From positions 18,402,501 through 18,466,500 of the forward strand of contig OX327710.1 in the NCBI GenBank assembly GCA_946807835.1: a stretch of 64,000 bases of DNA, given 5' to 3'. The DNA is from Ailanthus altissimus. Taxonomy: Eukaryota; Streptophyta; Magnoliopsida; Sapindales; Simaroubaceae. The position numbers and the translations under genes were made by a program. How positions within the stretch are numbered: position 1 is the first letter of the stretch; the number at the start of each line of letters is the position of its first letter. The notes beneath the pieces are model-generated. The model searched no databases. It saw only the letters and a list, made by a program, of their open reading frames with translations, and was not told where the DNA came from. Positions 35,026 to 48,600 of the stretch are shown in pieces.

Positions 35026-38000
35026 ATGGGTGACCTTCAAGTCATTGGAGGAATTAAGAAGCTTAACAATCAAAATTACAATACATGGGCGACATTGATG
35101 GAGTCTTACCTTCAAGGCCAAGATTTTTGGGAGGTCGTTGACAGGAATAAAGTGAAGCAGCCAACAGACAAAGCCACTTTAAAGAAGTGGAAGGTAAAAA
35201 TCGGTAAAGCTATGTTTGCCATTAAGACCACATTTGAAGAAGAAATGTTAAAGCACATAAAGAAGAAATGGGTGAATTTTGCATCACTTTTCTCAAAGAA
35301 AAATAACATGCGACTACAACTTTTAGAGAATGAACTGTTGTCAATTACACAATGCAATATGACGATCAACCAATACTTCACAAAGGTAAAGTCCTTATGT
35401 CGTGAAATATCCTGCTACTGCTATTGCTGAAACTAGGATGAAAAGAATTATCATCCATGGTTTGAGGCCCGAGTATAGAAGTTTTGTTACTGCTGTACAA
35501 GGCTGGCCAACCCAACCATCTCTCATTGAATTTAAAAATTTGCTTGCTGATCAAGAAGCGATTGCTAAGCAAATGGGTGGGGTCTCTTTAAAAGGTGATG
35601 AAGAAGCACTCTACATCGACAAAAGGAAAAGTCAATTTAAACGACGTGCTACTAGAGGATCTAAAAGAGATGATGATAAGATAAAGAGTTATTACCAAGA
35701 AGGTAGCTCACAGACAGTGGGAGTATGGAGGACTTGCGGCAATGGTATTCATCCAACCAAAAGAAAAAGTTTAAAGAAAAATGCTACAATTATGAAAAAA
35801 TAGGACACGTGACAAAAGATTATTGGTCCAAGAAAAGGTTTGCTGAGGGTAATATTGCCACATTAAACTCAGAAAAAAAAAGTAAGGATGAGTGGGATGC
35901 TGAAGTGTCTGTCGCTATAGAGAAAGAAGACCTATCACTCTCAGTGATAATGCTTGGACGGATTGATTATGAAAATAATTGGATCATCGACTCAGGATGT
36001 TCAAATATATGACTGGTGACAGAGAAAAGCTACAAGATATGACTAAGTACAAAAGAAGTCACGTGGTAATGACAGCCAACAATTCAAGATTGCCTATAGC
36101 TCACATCGGTAACACAGTCTTTACACCTCGTTACAATCATAACAAGGTAATACTTTAAGATGTCTATCATGTCCTCGGCATGAAAAAAAATCTATTGTCA
36201 GTATCACAGTTACCATATTCTGGACACTATGTCTTGTTCGGTCCACAAGATGTTAAGGTGTACCAAGATTTAAAAATTATGAGAACACCAACAATGGAAT
36301 GACGACGACTAGAGTCAGTCTATGTACTATCAGCAGAGTCAACTTATGCAGACAAGACTCGAAAAAATGAGACAGTAGATTTGTGGCATGCACAATTGGG
36401 ACATGTAAGTTATCGTAAGCTAAAAGTGATGATGAACAAGGCAATGCTTAAGTGTCTACCTCAACTTGATGTGAGAGTGCATACAATATGTCCGAGATGT
36501 CAGTACGGCAAGGCACATTAACTACCATATGAGGAGTCAAATTTTAGAGCTAAGGAGCTATTGGAGTTTGTTCACTCTGATGTGTTTGGACCTATCAAGC
36601 AGCCATCGATTAGTGGTATGTAGTATATGGTGACATTTTTTGATGACTTCTCGAGGTATGTATGGGTTTTTCTTATGAAGGAAAAATTACATACTTTTTT
36701 GAAGTTCAAGGAATTTAAACAAACAACTGAAGGAGAAGTCGGAAAGAAGATTTATTGTCTCCGCATAGATAATAGAGGAGAATATACCTCTAATGAGTTC
36801 TCACAATATCTTCGAGAAAATAATATACGACATTAGTTCACATGTGCCAATACGCCATAACAAAATGGTGTTACAGAAAGAAAGAATCGGCATTTTGCAG
36901 AGATTTGTAGAAGTATGTTGCACGCAAAAAATGTACCAGGACGATTTTGGGTCGAAAGAATGAAAACTGCAGCCCACGTGATTAATAGGCTTCCTCAACC
37001 AAGGTTATGGTTTATATCACCCTTTGAGAATTTGTGGGATATAAAATCTACAATGAGTCATTTTCGAGTATTTTGTTGTATATGCTATGTGTTTGTGCTA
37101 AATCACATGAGAAACAAATTTGACAAAAAGGCAATCAGGTGTATCTTTATTTGATATGATAACCAGCGTAAAGGATGAAAATATTATTACCCTACTAGTA
37201 GGCGGTGCTACACATCAAGAAATGTGGTATTTGATGGAGCATCTTCATGGTAGTCTCCACAAAAAGAGGAGCTTCCAGATTCAAAAGAAATAGAAGAACG
37301 ACTACAACAAAAGATAGTTGAGCAAATTACTGAAATCCAACCGAGCCAAGAAGACCTTGATAATGGAAGCTGTGATGACAACACTGAGCAAGAGACAACT
37401 CAAAGTCCTTGGCAAACTGGCATCTATCAACAACCAACAACGGAGGCCAAATATGAAGGAGTAGAACCTGCAACCCTTCAATCTCATCCTCGAAGGTCAA
37501 TAAGAATACAAAAGCCTAATTCCAAATATGCTAATGCAACTATGGCGAAAGAGAAAAATGTTAAAGAGCCTGAGACTTTTGAAGAAGCATCATAGAGCTC
37601 TAAATGGATTAAAGCTATGGAAGAAGAAATCATAGCGTTGGAGCAAAATTAAACTTGGGATTTATTACCAAAGTCAAAGGATATGAAACCTATATCTTGT
37701 AAGTGGGTGTATAAGATCAAAAGACGTCCTGATGGATCGGTAGAGAGGTATAAAGCTCGGTTGGTAACTCGAGGATTTTTTCAACAGTATAGACTAGACT
37801 ATGATGAAACGTTTAGTCCAGTAGCCAAGATCACTACAGTACAAGTTCTACTTGCATTGGCAGCTAGCAAAGGTTGGATATTATGGCAAATGAACGTAAA
37901 GAATGCTTTTCTACATGAAGAGTTGGATCGGGAGATCTACATAATTCAACCAATGGGATTTGAAAGCAAATTTCATCCTGATTATGTGTGTAAATTAAGA

Positions 38001-39117
38001 AAGGCATTATATGGATTAAAGCAAGCTCCAAGGGCGTGGTATATAAAAATTGGAGAATTTCTAACATATGGTAGTTACTCTGTAGCACCAGCTGATTCTA
38101 ACCTATTCGTCAAAGGTAATGGAAAGAAACTCACAATTGTGCTGGTATATGTAGATGATTTAATTATCACTAGAGATGATGAAGAAAAGATTTGTCGAAC
38201 AAGATAGAATTTGGCAGTTCGCTTCCAGAGAAAGAGCTTGGACAACTTAAGCATTTCCTTGGGCTCGAAGTTACTCGGACAGTAGAAGGAATTTTTCTAG
38301 AACAACAAAAATATACTAAAGATTTGTTGTAGAAGTTTAGGATGCTAGAGTGCAAGCCTATCGCAACACCGCTGGAAGCCAATGCCAAGTTGTGTAGTCA
38401 TGAAGGAAAGGATTTAGAAGATGGAACTATGTATCGACAACTGGTAGGAAGTCTCATTTATTTGATATTGACTCGACCAGACATTTCTTATGCAGTTGGA
38501 GTAATAAGTCGATACATGCAAAATTCTAAGAAACCCTACTTAGAAGCAGCTCGACAGATATTGAGGTATGTGAGAGGCACAATTGGCTATGGTCTCTTCT
38601 ATAAGAAATACCAAGATTGTAAAATAGTTGACTATTGTGATGCTAACTATGCTGGAGATCATGACACACGACGTTCAACCACTGGGTATTTTTTCAAGAT
38701 TGGTTCAGGAATAGTCTCTTGGTGCAGTAAAAGGCAACCGACTGTATCATTGTCAACTATTAAAGCTGAGTACAAAGCAGCAGCAATGGCAGCTCAAGAA
38801 AGTACATGGTTGATGCAATTGATAGAGGATTTACATCAACCAATAGATTATAAAGTGTCAATATATTGTGATAATCAGTCAGCAATTTGTTTGGCAGAAA
38901 TCCATTTTTTCATGCAAGAATAAAGCATGTGGAGGTGCATTATCACTTTATCCGGGAGAAAGTTCTGCAAGAAAAAATTGAGCTGCTATATGTTAAGACC
39001 GAAGATCAAGTGGCTGATTTGTTCACAAAAGGCTTGGGTATTGATAAGTTTGAAAAGTTTCAAAGACAACTCAACGTAGTTAGAAGAACGAAAGTTGGTG
39101 TTGAGGAGGAGTGTTAA
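35026..39117 (+). pseudogene. Copia gag-pol remnant (copy B)
   Basis: Starts at an intact ATG (MGDLQVIGGIKKLNNQ). A gag zinc knuckle near 35,780 is damaged: it reads CYNYEKIGHVTKDYW, with two cysteines replaced by tyrosine. A protease-like IDSGCSN lies near 35,985, then integrase at 36,380-37,270. Reverse transcriptase at 37,683-38,170 includes [11 protein letters not shown], so the active-site box is intact, unlike copy A. RNase H is at about 38,620-38,920 ([19 protein letters not shown]). A frameshift at about 38,900 separates the final segment (FIREKVLQEKIELLYVKT), which runs to 39,117. Multiple stops interrupt gag and integrase. Confidence 0.9.
39103..39111 (+). other. Polypurine tract (copy B copia)
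   Basis: GAGGAGGAG immediately before the 3' LTR. Confidence 0.75.
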
Positions 39118-39571
39118 AATTGCAACACCAAATTAAATTAGTTACAACACCAAACTCAAGATTAAGCTCAAATATTTACAAGCCCAATTCTTGAAGTTTC
39201 TAGATTAGGTAAGATATTAATAATTAAGGAGATAAGTATTATAAATTTGTATGGTTAATAAATTTTTACATTATTTTATTTGTGTGATTTTGATTTGTTA
39301 AAATTAAGTATAAATAACCCCTCTCCCTCATTTGGTTTTACAAGCAAGCAAGTTAAGAATAAAGAGTTGATCAAGTATTTGATCAATTGTTGAGAGTTTA
39401 GTATGTTAGAGAGTTGAGCAAATAATAAGCTCAATAAAGAGTGTATGAGTGTTGAGTTGTGAGTGTTGTGTTATAAGTATGAGAGAGTGAGAGTTTCTAA
39501 AATTTATATTGTAAATTTTGAATTTGTTGTATTAATAAAAATGTTCCATTTGTGCTCTATTATTCTCAACA
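39112..39571 (+). repeat. 3' LTR of copia element (copy B)
   Basis: 460 bp, TGTTAAAATTGCAACACC to TTCTCAACA. It is closer to the copy A 3' LTR than to its own 5' LTR, as expected if the element was already old when the block duplicated. Confidence 0.9.
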
Positions 39572-39782
39572 AGTTGTTCATCAAAAGATCAATACAATGT
39601 CTTACTATTGCACAACATATGATTCATGTTGTTCTTTACAAAGGGTACCCTCTGTTTTCAAAATTGCATAATTTAAAACAGCGTAGAAATATCTAAGGCA
39701 TTCATATATACTAATTCCAAACTCATATACTTTGAGGCTACATATAATCAAATATATGAGAAGGCTTGAAGAGTTAACTGTT

Positions 39783-40493
39783 AAGACTTGGTAATCCAAA
39801 TTACATTGAGAAGAGCAGATGTAACAAGCAGGAGGCAACTGAAGAGAGTAAACATTATTGAGATAGAAACATGGCCACAGAAGCTATGCACAGCCTTGTA
39901 GAAGTTTGGCAGAATCGTATGTTTAATTCCTGTGTGATTCAGGTTGGTTACCAAGCTGCAGCTGACCCATAACTCATCATAGCAAGCGCAAAAAGCTAAA
40001 ATTGAACATTAATTGAGCAATTTTTTGAGGCACTAGCATTAGGTGAATGCATACTGAATTAGTTACAGAAGTATCTTCCCCAATAACTTTGGAAGAAATG
40101 GTAGAGCTAAAGGGCTAAGGGTGAAGGTAAGGGGGCACATGTTAAGAAAAGCTTTTGTGGACGAGAATCTGATTGAAATCGACTATTTTTAATACATCAA
40201 TGCATGCATAACAGTATCCTTTATCCTCATAATCATATCAGCACATACTCAACATGCAAGTCACTTAGCATAAATACTACTAGCAGCAAAAAAACTAGTT
40301 CATAACAAAAATGTAACATATATGATCATACGAAACGCAACACTACATTAACTGATCCATTGCAAATATAAGCCAAGCTTGTTTTATTGAGGATATCACT
40401 GGAGTTATTGTCAGCATCCTTGATCCACTAAGAAGCAACTGCAGCAAGGAGTGAGCACCAACTGCAGAAACTCCAACTAGATACCTGTTCAGC
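39783..40493 (-). pseudogene. CASP-like membrane protein gene fragment (copy B)
   Basis: Counterpart of 6,660-7,366. The helix-bearing exon (about 40,299-40,493) and the C-terminal exon (about 39,783-39,990) are both present on the minus strand, with the same frameshift at the AMMSAGSAAA / VTNLNRTG junction. The upstream exon was not found here either. The shared lesion places gene loss before the duplication. Confidence 0.55.
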
Positions 40494-40725
40494 AAAAAAC
40501 CAAACTTTATATAACTTTATCATTCAAATCATCGCTTTCAAGCTTTATTATAACCTGAGATTTATAAATTGTAAATATACAACTGTTTTTTATACTTCCT
40601 GATACAAAAATCCTCATTAAATGTGCTATTTGTAATCAGTCATGGGGACTTAGTTGAAATGAGATCAACATACATTTTCCAATTTCCATCTAGTGATTAT
40701 AAGGAAAGCATTGCAAGTTAAACCA

Positions 40726-40965
40726 ATATTACGTTAAGTTTAAGCCCATAATTAGGCATTTAAAATTTTGCCCAATTATGAGATATATGTTTAAAAGTAA
40801 TAGATAACTGGAAACTGAAACTTTTATTGACTTCAACTGTTCAAATTCAGGAAAGCTTAGAGAGAATAGAAACCATCTATATAGAGCCAATTCAATGAAA
40901 GCAAAAAACAACATTAAGACAGCCCAAAATTGGGCACTTAAAATTTTGCCCAAATTATGGAGCTA
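40726..40965. repeat. Copy of an FTSHI2-like intron flanked by short direct repeats (copy B)
   Basis: Same arrangement as 7,596-7,835: a piece matching an intron of the FTSHI2-like relic, between two 25-bp repeats built on TTAAAATTTTGCCCAA. Confidence 0.5.
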
Positions 40966-41124
40966 AAAGAATTTTTTGTTCTTCTCCTCAATACCCATCT
41001 CAAATGTATTTTCGCTATTTTTGTCTTTGAATAACTGCTTTTGAGGCATGTTAAACATGCAAGTTCTCAAATCTTGAAAAATTGAAAAAAAAAAATTGGT
41101 TTCCATTTTCTTTTTAACTTCAAC

Positions 41125-41288
41125 ACAAATTTTTTTAAAAAAAAAACATTACCAAACTTCACTGGACAAAAACACAAAATTTTCATGGTTTGTAATGAAG
41201 CAAAAACAAATTTTTTTTTAAAAAAAAACATTACCAAACTTCACTGGACAAAAACACAAAATTTTCATGGTTAGTAATGAAGCAAAAA
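41125..41288 (+). repeat. 81-bp local tandem duplication, copy B only
   Basis: Two near-identical units carry CATTACCAAACTTCACTGGA and AAAATTTTCATGGTT (about 41,125-41,205 and 41,206-41,288). Copy A has one unit (about 8,000-8,085), so the duplication happened after A and B separated. Confidence 0.85.
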
Positions 41289-42226
41289 CTGAAAGGCAAT
41301 TGCACAAGCACATCATCTAAAGAATTTAGCTAATACACCCAAAAAGATTTTTTTTAAAAAATGATTCATTCATGTACAATAAAACTACAGAAAATGACAA
41401 CGCTAAGCTTTGTTGTTACTTAAGAAGCACCAAACCCCAAGAGCAATTTCGGCAATACAAAGTAAAGTGAATTATAGACTACTAACATGACAAACATACT
41501 CGGACAAGACCCCACTTTCCCTGCCAATTTGGGATAAAATCCATCAAGATTAAAGCATAATAACGAAAAGTTCATGAAAAAGTAATCATTGGATTATAAA
41601 AGTCTATTATATTCTCTTTGGTCGGCAAGAAAATCTCAGAAACACGAACGAGTTGTTGACAAAAATTCCACTCTATACTAGTCGAGGAGTCTCAACACAA
41701 GTGCCAAAATTTGATTTTGATTTTCTTTACTTTTCTATTACGAACAAACAGATAATCTTGCTTTCCTTTAATGAAAAACTACGACCAATGATAAAATTAA
41801 GAAGAAACTAAACCCAAAAGGTTTTACTTCTTTTCCTTCTCTTTCTCGAAAACCAAATAATAAGTGCATTAGTTAACAAGATAAACAATAAAGGCAATGC
41901 CAGAGACTAAGGAGAAGCTTAAATAAAGTTCCATTTTCTCATCCATTTCCTTCACTTCCTCATCAACCCAACAAAGAATCATACTCAACTCAGTAAAAAA
42001 AAAAAAAAACCTAGAAACACTTGCTCAAAAAACATAGGAGTAATAAAATTCAGTTGGTAAATTTGCTACATAATTCATATACGGGAGCATACCATTGCAT
42101 TGTAACTACAGAACAATCTAAAAACACCATTCATAATTAAGATCAAAGCTGTGATGATTGTTTAATTAAAAAAAATAAAGACCAAGCAACAGGGAGCAAA
42201 GACCAAAGAGAGACTAGTGATAACAC
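41289..42226. other. Intergenic or decayed genic sequence (copy B)
   Basis: Matches copy A about 8,086-9,022. No gene recognised. Confidence 0.4.
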
Positions 42227-42366
42227 CCAAAGTGGTTCCAGTAAAAACGATCTGGGTCCTTGGCTGCATTTGTATCTATTGAAGCCAAAGCTTGTCGCTC
42301 TTCTTCATCAATCGCAGATCGAACTCTCTCAAGAAATTTGTCAATCCTCCTCTAGTAGGGAATGAC
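42227..42366 (-). pseudogene. Orphan exon of unidentified gene (copy B)
   Basis: Counterpart of 9,023-9,162. It reads IPY, TAG stop, RIDKFLERVRSAIDEEERQ, ALASIDTNAAKDPDRFYWNH, so it differs from copy A at two residues (IDTN for TNTN). The base before the putative donor has changed from A to G. The same TAG is present. Confidence 0.35.
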
Positions 42367-42782
42367 CTGTAGAATTTGATAACCATAAATAGTTTTGAGT
42401 CTCAAACAAGCACACACACAAAATATACAAAATTCTTAAAAAGACCAAAGAATTTTTGGCACAATTGAAACATATATTGTTTTATCAAATTTTGGTTCTA
42501 ATAATTTTTTTTGTGATTTCTGTCCATTCAAAACCGACACAAGCTAAAATATAAAATATTGCATAAAAATGAAAACTCAGGGCACCAAAATATTAATACC
42601 ATGGCTAGATTACGGACAAATTGATGCATATATGCCTTAGAATTCTTATTTTATTTTATTTATATTTGAGAAAAAATTCTTTTTTTTTCATATTCGAATT
42701 AGAGTATTATTTAGATTTAAATTTTAAAGAGGATTAGATTTTCTTATTTAAATAGGATTAGGAATAGGTTAGATTTAAGAAC
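42367..42782. other. AT-rich promoter-side region upstream of the F-box pseudogene (copy B)
   Basis: Matches 9,163-9,556 but carries a small extra AT-rich segment near 42,700-42,725. No gene. Confidence 0.45.
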
Positions 42783-42790
42783 TATAAATA
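42783..42790 (+). promoter_or_regulatory. TATA box of F-box pseudogene (copy B)
   Basis: TATAAATA at the position of the copy A TATATATA. Sequence alone does not say whether the broken copy is still transcribed. Confidence 0.45.
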
Positions 42791-42814
42791 AGTCTCTCTT
42801 TTTTTTTTTTAATT

Positions 42815-43268
42815 ACGAAAGACTTTTGTCCTTCTTTTCTTTCCTTTAGTTCCCGTGTTTTGAGAAAAAAAAAAAAACAGAATACACAGAAAAAGAAGGA
42901 ACCGTCGTGCCACCACTGCCGCCGCCTGAGACCGTCGTCGCCGCCGCTTATCAGTTGCTGTTTGCGCCGATCCACCCTCAATCGACTCAAACGCCGCCTG
43001 CCGATCAAACCCCACCAGCCTCGCCGCCTCCTGTCGCCGGTCATCACGCGAACGAGAGCCAAAACTCGCTGCGTCACAAACCTACGTAGCCAAATCTCAA
43101 TTCTCGTAGAATTATCTGGTAAGGGCTGCTTATCTTCTTTTAATTATCACTCCGTCAGTTTTTTTCTCCCCCAACTTATTCAGATCTCACGTCTTTTTTT
43201 ATTTGCGGTCCTTTTGGTTGAATTTTTATGACTATTGAGTATTTGCAGATTTGAAGATTAATTAGAAG
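42815..43268 (+). other. 5' leader region of F-box pseudogene (copy B)
   Basis: Has the same GC-rich block and leader intron (donor CTG/GTAAGG, acceptor TTTGCAG/A) as copy A. About 40 bp of copy A leader (near 9,863-9,903) are missing here, replaced by GCCAA. Confidence 0.45.
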
Positions 43269-44159
43269 ATGACTGACACCACGGACCGAATATCAGAGTT
43301 ACCTCCGTTTATCATTCACCACATTATGTCTTATCTCTCCACAAAAGAGGTTGCTCAAACTAGTGTCTTGTCAAAGAGGTGGAATTGTTTTCGGAAATCA
43401 TTCCCCACTTTGGATTTTGATCAGAATTGCTTCTCAGGAACTTATATACTACCTGGTCAATTTTTCATCTGTGCTTGGAAAGATGAAATATTTCGCAAAG
43501 AAGTAAGGAAATTCACAAAAATTGTTGACACTGCCCTGCTTCGCTTCTGCCAACTTAAGTTGCGTATGGAGAAATTTAGGGTCAATATAAGTCTTCTTAA
43601 AGTAAAAAAATCATCTTCTCTTGTTGATAAATGGATACGATTGGCTGTAGAGAACGGGGTAAAAGAGTTAGATGTCAATGTTGGCACGGATGAAAAGATG
43701 CTTTACACATTGCCTGAAACAATCTTCTCTGCCAAAGAAGTAACTACTAGCTTAGTTGTAAATTGGAGCAGCCCTTAGACACCATAAGATTACATTCTCT
43801 CAAAAAACTAAGTCTAGTGAAGGTCTATATCACGGAACAGATGGTCCAGAAGCTTAGCAGCGATTGCCCTCTACTTGAGGATTTGAATTTTGATCGGTGT
43901 TGCGGTTTGAAATGTTATTGTATCATTAAAGCACTTAATCTTAAGATTTTGACGATCGATACACCCTACGACAATAATGAAGTCCAAAGAATTGAAATTG
44001 TTGTTCCAAGTCTTCAACAATTGACTCTTAATTATAGACAGCTTCAAAGACCATTTGTGGTTGACTTGGCTGGATGTCCACATTTAAACACTTTGACGTT
44101 ATTCTATACCACTTTTACAGACCAAGAGTTTCATGACCTTATCTCAAAATTTCCTCTGC

Positions 44160-44164
44160 TTGAG
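44160..44164. other. Target-site duplication TTGAG, left
   Basis: Five-base duplication of F-box exon sequence at the left end of the gypsy element. The single-copy version is at 10,976-10,980. Confidence 0.95.
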
Positions 44165-45640
44165 TGACAGGACCCGACCCGACCTCTCCTCGAGAATCGA
44201 GATAGATCCTGCGATGACATGTGACTAACATACTCTTTACTCATACATATGATACAATGAGGCTACCTGCCTCAACAAAAGTGTACATCCAATATACAAA
44301 AACATATACAAATACATAGACTAAAACACTTATGCAGCTATGCACGTTGGCCCAACCTCAAAATGTGATGACTGTATCACATTGCACAAATTCCTGTGAC
44401 AACCTGAGAAAAATAGGGAAAATAAGAAAAAGGGTGAGCTTATGACTTAGTGAGTGGACATAATCTGAAAATATTATATACTTTATATGTATTGTACACG
44501 TATAAATCTGTATGATAAAATAATCATAAAACTGTATACTGAGTAATCAATAAACTTGTACTGAAAATATGAACTGTCATAAAATCTGTGCTGAAATTAA
44601 AATCATGACATAGTACTGGAATCTGAAAGCGCAAACTATCATAAAATCTATTATCAAGCTGAATATATGTAACATAACTCTGGAAACATGTACTACATAT
44701 ATATACTAAAAACCACACCAAACTTGTACCCGGGGAAAATCTGGTCTAACCTGGCGGAGTAACTCACGCACAGGCAGAGCGGGGGATCTAAGCTGGTCTA
44801 ACCCGACGGAATGTTACATCGCTCGAGCAGAGCAAACTAAACTGGTCTAACGCATGCGCAGAGCAACTACATTAAAGGGGAGGGTACGCATATGGTGGTT
44901 CAAAAACTACTACAATATAATATTGTGACCATAATTATTCTGAAATAATTATTTCTGTACTGAACATAATTATAAACTGTACTATAATAAATTCTAAAAT
45001 ATTTCTGAATCTACTAAATAGTATAAATATTTTTCTGTCTAAAATAAATCATAATTGGCTGTATTGAAAACATATAAAATATATATAGTTATCCACTCAC
45101 AAAAGTACGCTAATCCTGAGCTGGGTCTGGATTCTGAGATCTACCCGCTATCGGCACACCTCCTATATCATAGGGTGTAAAAATACATCATTAGTATCGA
45201 TATGTATTATAAATATTAAAATCTAAATATTCTAATATCGTAAAACTATTACCCGCTAAACCACTGGGTATAATTCTGACTACCCAACTAATTTCCTAAA
45301 ATTTCCTATTTTCTTTCTTTTTCTTTTCTTTTCCTTCTTTTTCTTTTTCTTTTTCTTTCTCTTTTTCCTTCTCGTTCTTCCTTTCCCTTTCTTTTTCTTT
45401 TTCCTTTCTTTTCTTCTTTCTTTTCTTTCTTTTCTTTTCTTCTCTCGGCTTTCTCTTCTTTTTTCTCTCTTTCGTTTTTTTTTTCTTCTGTTTCAATTCT
45501 TTCTTCTTAAACGAAGAAAGTAAAACGAAATATATATATATATAAAAACGGCCACCGCTTCATTTCTTCTCTCTCTCTTTTCTTTTTCTTTTTTTTTTTT
45601 CTGCCACCAAGATTTATATATTTACTACACGTGTGTTACA
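44165..45640 (-). repeat. 3' LTR of gypsy element
   Basis: 1,476 bp; on the plus strand it reads from TGACAGGACCCGACC to ACGTGTGTTACA. It includes a long pyrimidine tract (45,306-45,500) whose complement gives a meaningless lysine/glutamate open frame. It differs from the 5' LTR by roughly 25-30 substitutions outside low-complexity parts, and by a 27-base indel. Confidence 0.97.
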
Positions 45641-45654
45641 ATTCCTCCCCCCTT
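45641..45654 (-). other. Polypurine tract of gypsy element
   Basis: On the minus strand AAGGGGGGAGGAAT directly precedes the TG of the 3' LTR. It abuts the end of the pol frame. Confidence 0.9.
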
Positions 45655-48600
45655 ATAAAAATTTCGTCCTCGAAATTCGTATACCTCTCTGAAACAAATG
45701 AGGATACTGAACTCTCATCTGATCCTCTCGTTCCCATGTAGCCTCTTCCACTGCATGATTCCTCCATAAGACTTTAATTAGCGGTATAGTCTTATTACGT
45801 AGTACTTGTTGTTGATAATCCATTATCTGAACAGGTTCCTCATCATAAGTCAAGTTTGTTCTCAATTGAACTGGCTGAGTATCTAGAATGTGAGAAGGGT
45901 CAGGTATATACTTCCGCAACATAGAAACATGAAACACATCATGAATGCGTGACAACTCAGGTGGTAATGCTAAGCGGTACGCAACCACACCAACCCTTTC
46001 TAGAATCTCATATGGCCCAATATATCTAGGACTTAGTTTTCCCTGTTTCCCAAAACGAAGCACACCCTTCCATGGTGAGATCCGTAAAAAAACTCTGTCT
46101 CCTACTGCAAACTCAAGCTGTCTACGGCGTTTATCTGCATAACTCTTCTGTCTGTCTTGAGCTGCCTTGAGTCTGTCTCTAATAATACTGACTTTCTCAC
46201 TAGTGGCTTGAATAATCTCTGGACCCAACAATTTTCTTTCTCTAACTTCATCCCAACAAATCGGAGTTCTGCATTTTCTTCCGTATAAAGCCTCATACGG
46301 CGCCATCTGAATGCTAGACTGATAACTATTATTATATGCAAACTCCATCAATGGTAAATAATCATCCCAATTACCCTTAAGCTGCAACATACAAACTCTG
46401 AGCATATCCTCTAATATCTGTATAGTTCTCTCCGACTGCCCATCTGTCTGAGGATGAAAAGCTGTACTAAAGTTTAGCTTAGTGCCTAAGGCCTTCTGTA
46501 AGCTATGCCAGAATCTAGAAGTGAATCGAGGGTCTCTATCTAATACGATGGACACTGGAGCCCCATGTAACCGTACAATCTCACTCACATACAAATTAGC
46601 TAGCCTATCTAATGAGTATGAAATCTTATAAGGCAGGAAATGAGCAGACTTTGTGAGTCGATCAACAATCACCCAAACACTATCATGACCCCTTCGAGTA
46701 CGAGGAAGCCCAACAACAAAGTCCATGGTGATATGTTCCCACTTCCATTCAGGAACTGGAAGTGGTTGAGATAATCCTGCTGGCCTCTGATGTTCTGCCT
46801 TAACCTGCTGACAAATCAAGCAGTGAGATACAAACTCTGCAATTTCTCTTTTCATACCTTGCCACCAGTAATGTTCTCTCAAAGTACGATACATTTTATT
46901 GCTGCCAGGATGCATAGCATAAGCTGAGCTGTGAGCTTCTTCTAAAATCTGTTTCTTTAACTTTGAGTTATTCGAAACACAAAGCCTGTTACCCATAACT
47001 AATGTCCCATCAGCTTTCAACGTTAAATCAGTTCGCATTCCATTCTTTACTTCTTGCTTAAGTTTAACTAAATTAGGATCCTGATCTTGCATCTCTCGAA
47101 TCTGATCAATCAACATAGGCCTGACTTGAAAATGTGCTAGAAGGACTCCAGATTTGGCTACAGACAATTCAACCCCCATAGATCTTAATTCAACTAACAA
47201 TGAAAGATAAGTCACTCTCAAATAAGCAATAGAGCTAGAAGACTTCCTGTTGAGTGCATCTGCTACCACATCCGCCTTACCTGGATGATAGTCAATCGTA
47301 CAGTCATAATCTTTTATTAACTCTAACCATCTCCGTTGTCTTAGATTCAAATATTTCTGTGTGAACAAATACTTCAAACTTTTGTGATCAGTGAAAATTT
47401 GACATGTAACACCATATAGATAATGTCTCCAAATCTTCAAGGCGAATACTACTGCTGCCAATTCTAAATCATGGGTTGGATAATTCAACTCATGCTTCTT
47501 AAGCTGCCTAGAAGCATAAGCTATCACCTTACCATGCTGCATCAATACACAACCTAATCCTTGTCTAGAAGCATCACTGTAAATTATAAATCCTTCAGTG
47601 CCAGATGGAAGAGTGAGAACAGGAGTTGAAGTCAATCTCTTTTTAAGCTCTTGGAAGCTATCTTCACATTCATCAGTCCACACATACTTTACATTTTTTC
47701 TGGTCAACTTTGTAAGCGGTGCAGCAATCTTAGAAAAGTCTTTAACAAATCTTCGATAATAACCTGCTAGACTAAGAAAACTTCTAATTTCTGTCACACT
47801 AGCTGGTCGTTCCCAATTTACTACAGCTTCAATTTTCTGAGGATCCACATAAATTCCATCTGCTGAGATCACATGGCCCAGAAATGTAACTTTATCTAGC
47901 CAAAACTGACATTTGCTAAACTTGGCATATAGCTGTTTATTTCTCAAAATCTGTAGCACTATCTTCAAATGCTCTACATGCTCCTCTATACTCCGTGAAT
48001 ACACAAGAATATCATCAATAAAAACTATAACAAATCGATCAAGATAGGGATGAAATACCCTATTCATAAGGTCCATGAATGCAGCTGGAGCATTAGTTAA
48101 CCCAAATGGCATTACTAAAAACTCATAATGCCCATATCGAGTTCTGAAAGCAGTCTTAGCCACATCAGTATCTCTGATCTTTAACTGATGATACCCTGAT
48201 CGTAGATCGATCTTTGAGAAAATCTTTGCACCCTGTAACTGATCAAATAAATCATCAATGCGAGGGAGTGGATACTTGTTGCGTATAGTGACTTTATTAA
48301 GCTCCCGATAATCAATACATAGCCTCAAAGTTCCATCCTTCTTTTTAACAAACAATACTGGTGCTCCCCATGGTGATACACTAGGTCTGATGAAACCCTT
48401 ATCTACCAATTCTTGTAACTGAGTCTTCAATTCTTTTAACTCTGAGGGGGCCATTCTGTATGGTGCTTTGGAGATAGGAGTTATGTCTGAAACCAAATCA
48501 ATACCAAAAACAATCTCTCTATCTGGTGGTAAGCCTGAAAGATCTTTAGGAAATACATCTGGAAAATCTCTTACCACTGGAATATCTTCTAATGTAACCT

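Larger units (their letters stand above)
34366..39571 (+). mobile_element. Ty1/copia retrotransposon, decayed but full length (copy B)
   Basis: 5.2-kb counterpart of 1,646-6,448, with the same AGTTG target duplication at 34,361-34,365 and 39,572-39,576. It keeps the 420 bp (37,050-37,469) that copy A lost and is therefore the better representative of the family. Stops and frameshifts remain throughout, so it is non-autonomous. Confidence 0.95.

Noticed and set aside
45296..45496. Lysine/glutamate-rich 66-residue open frame on the minus strand
   Set aside because: It is the complement of the pyrimidine tract in the gypsy 3' LTR; low-complexity sequence, not a gene.
45945..46142. Plus-strand open frames inside the gypsy element (also 48,877-49,104)
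   Set aside because: Shadows of the long minus-strand gag and pol frames.
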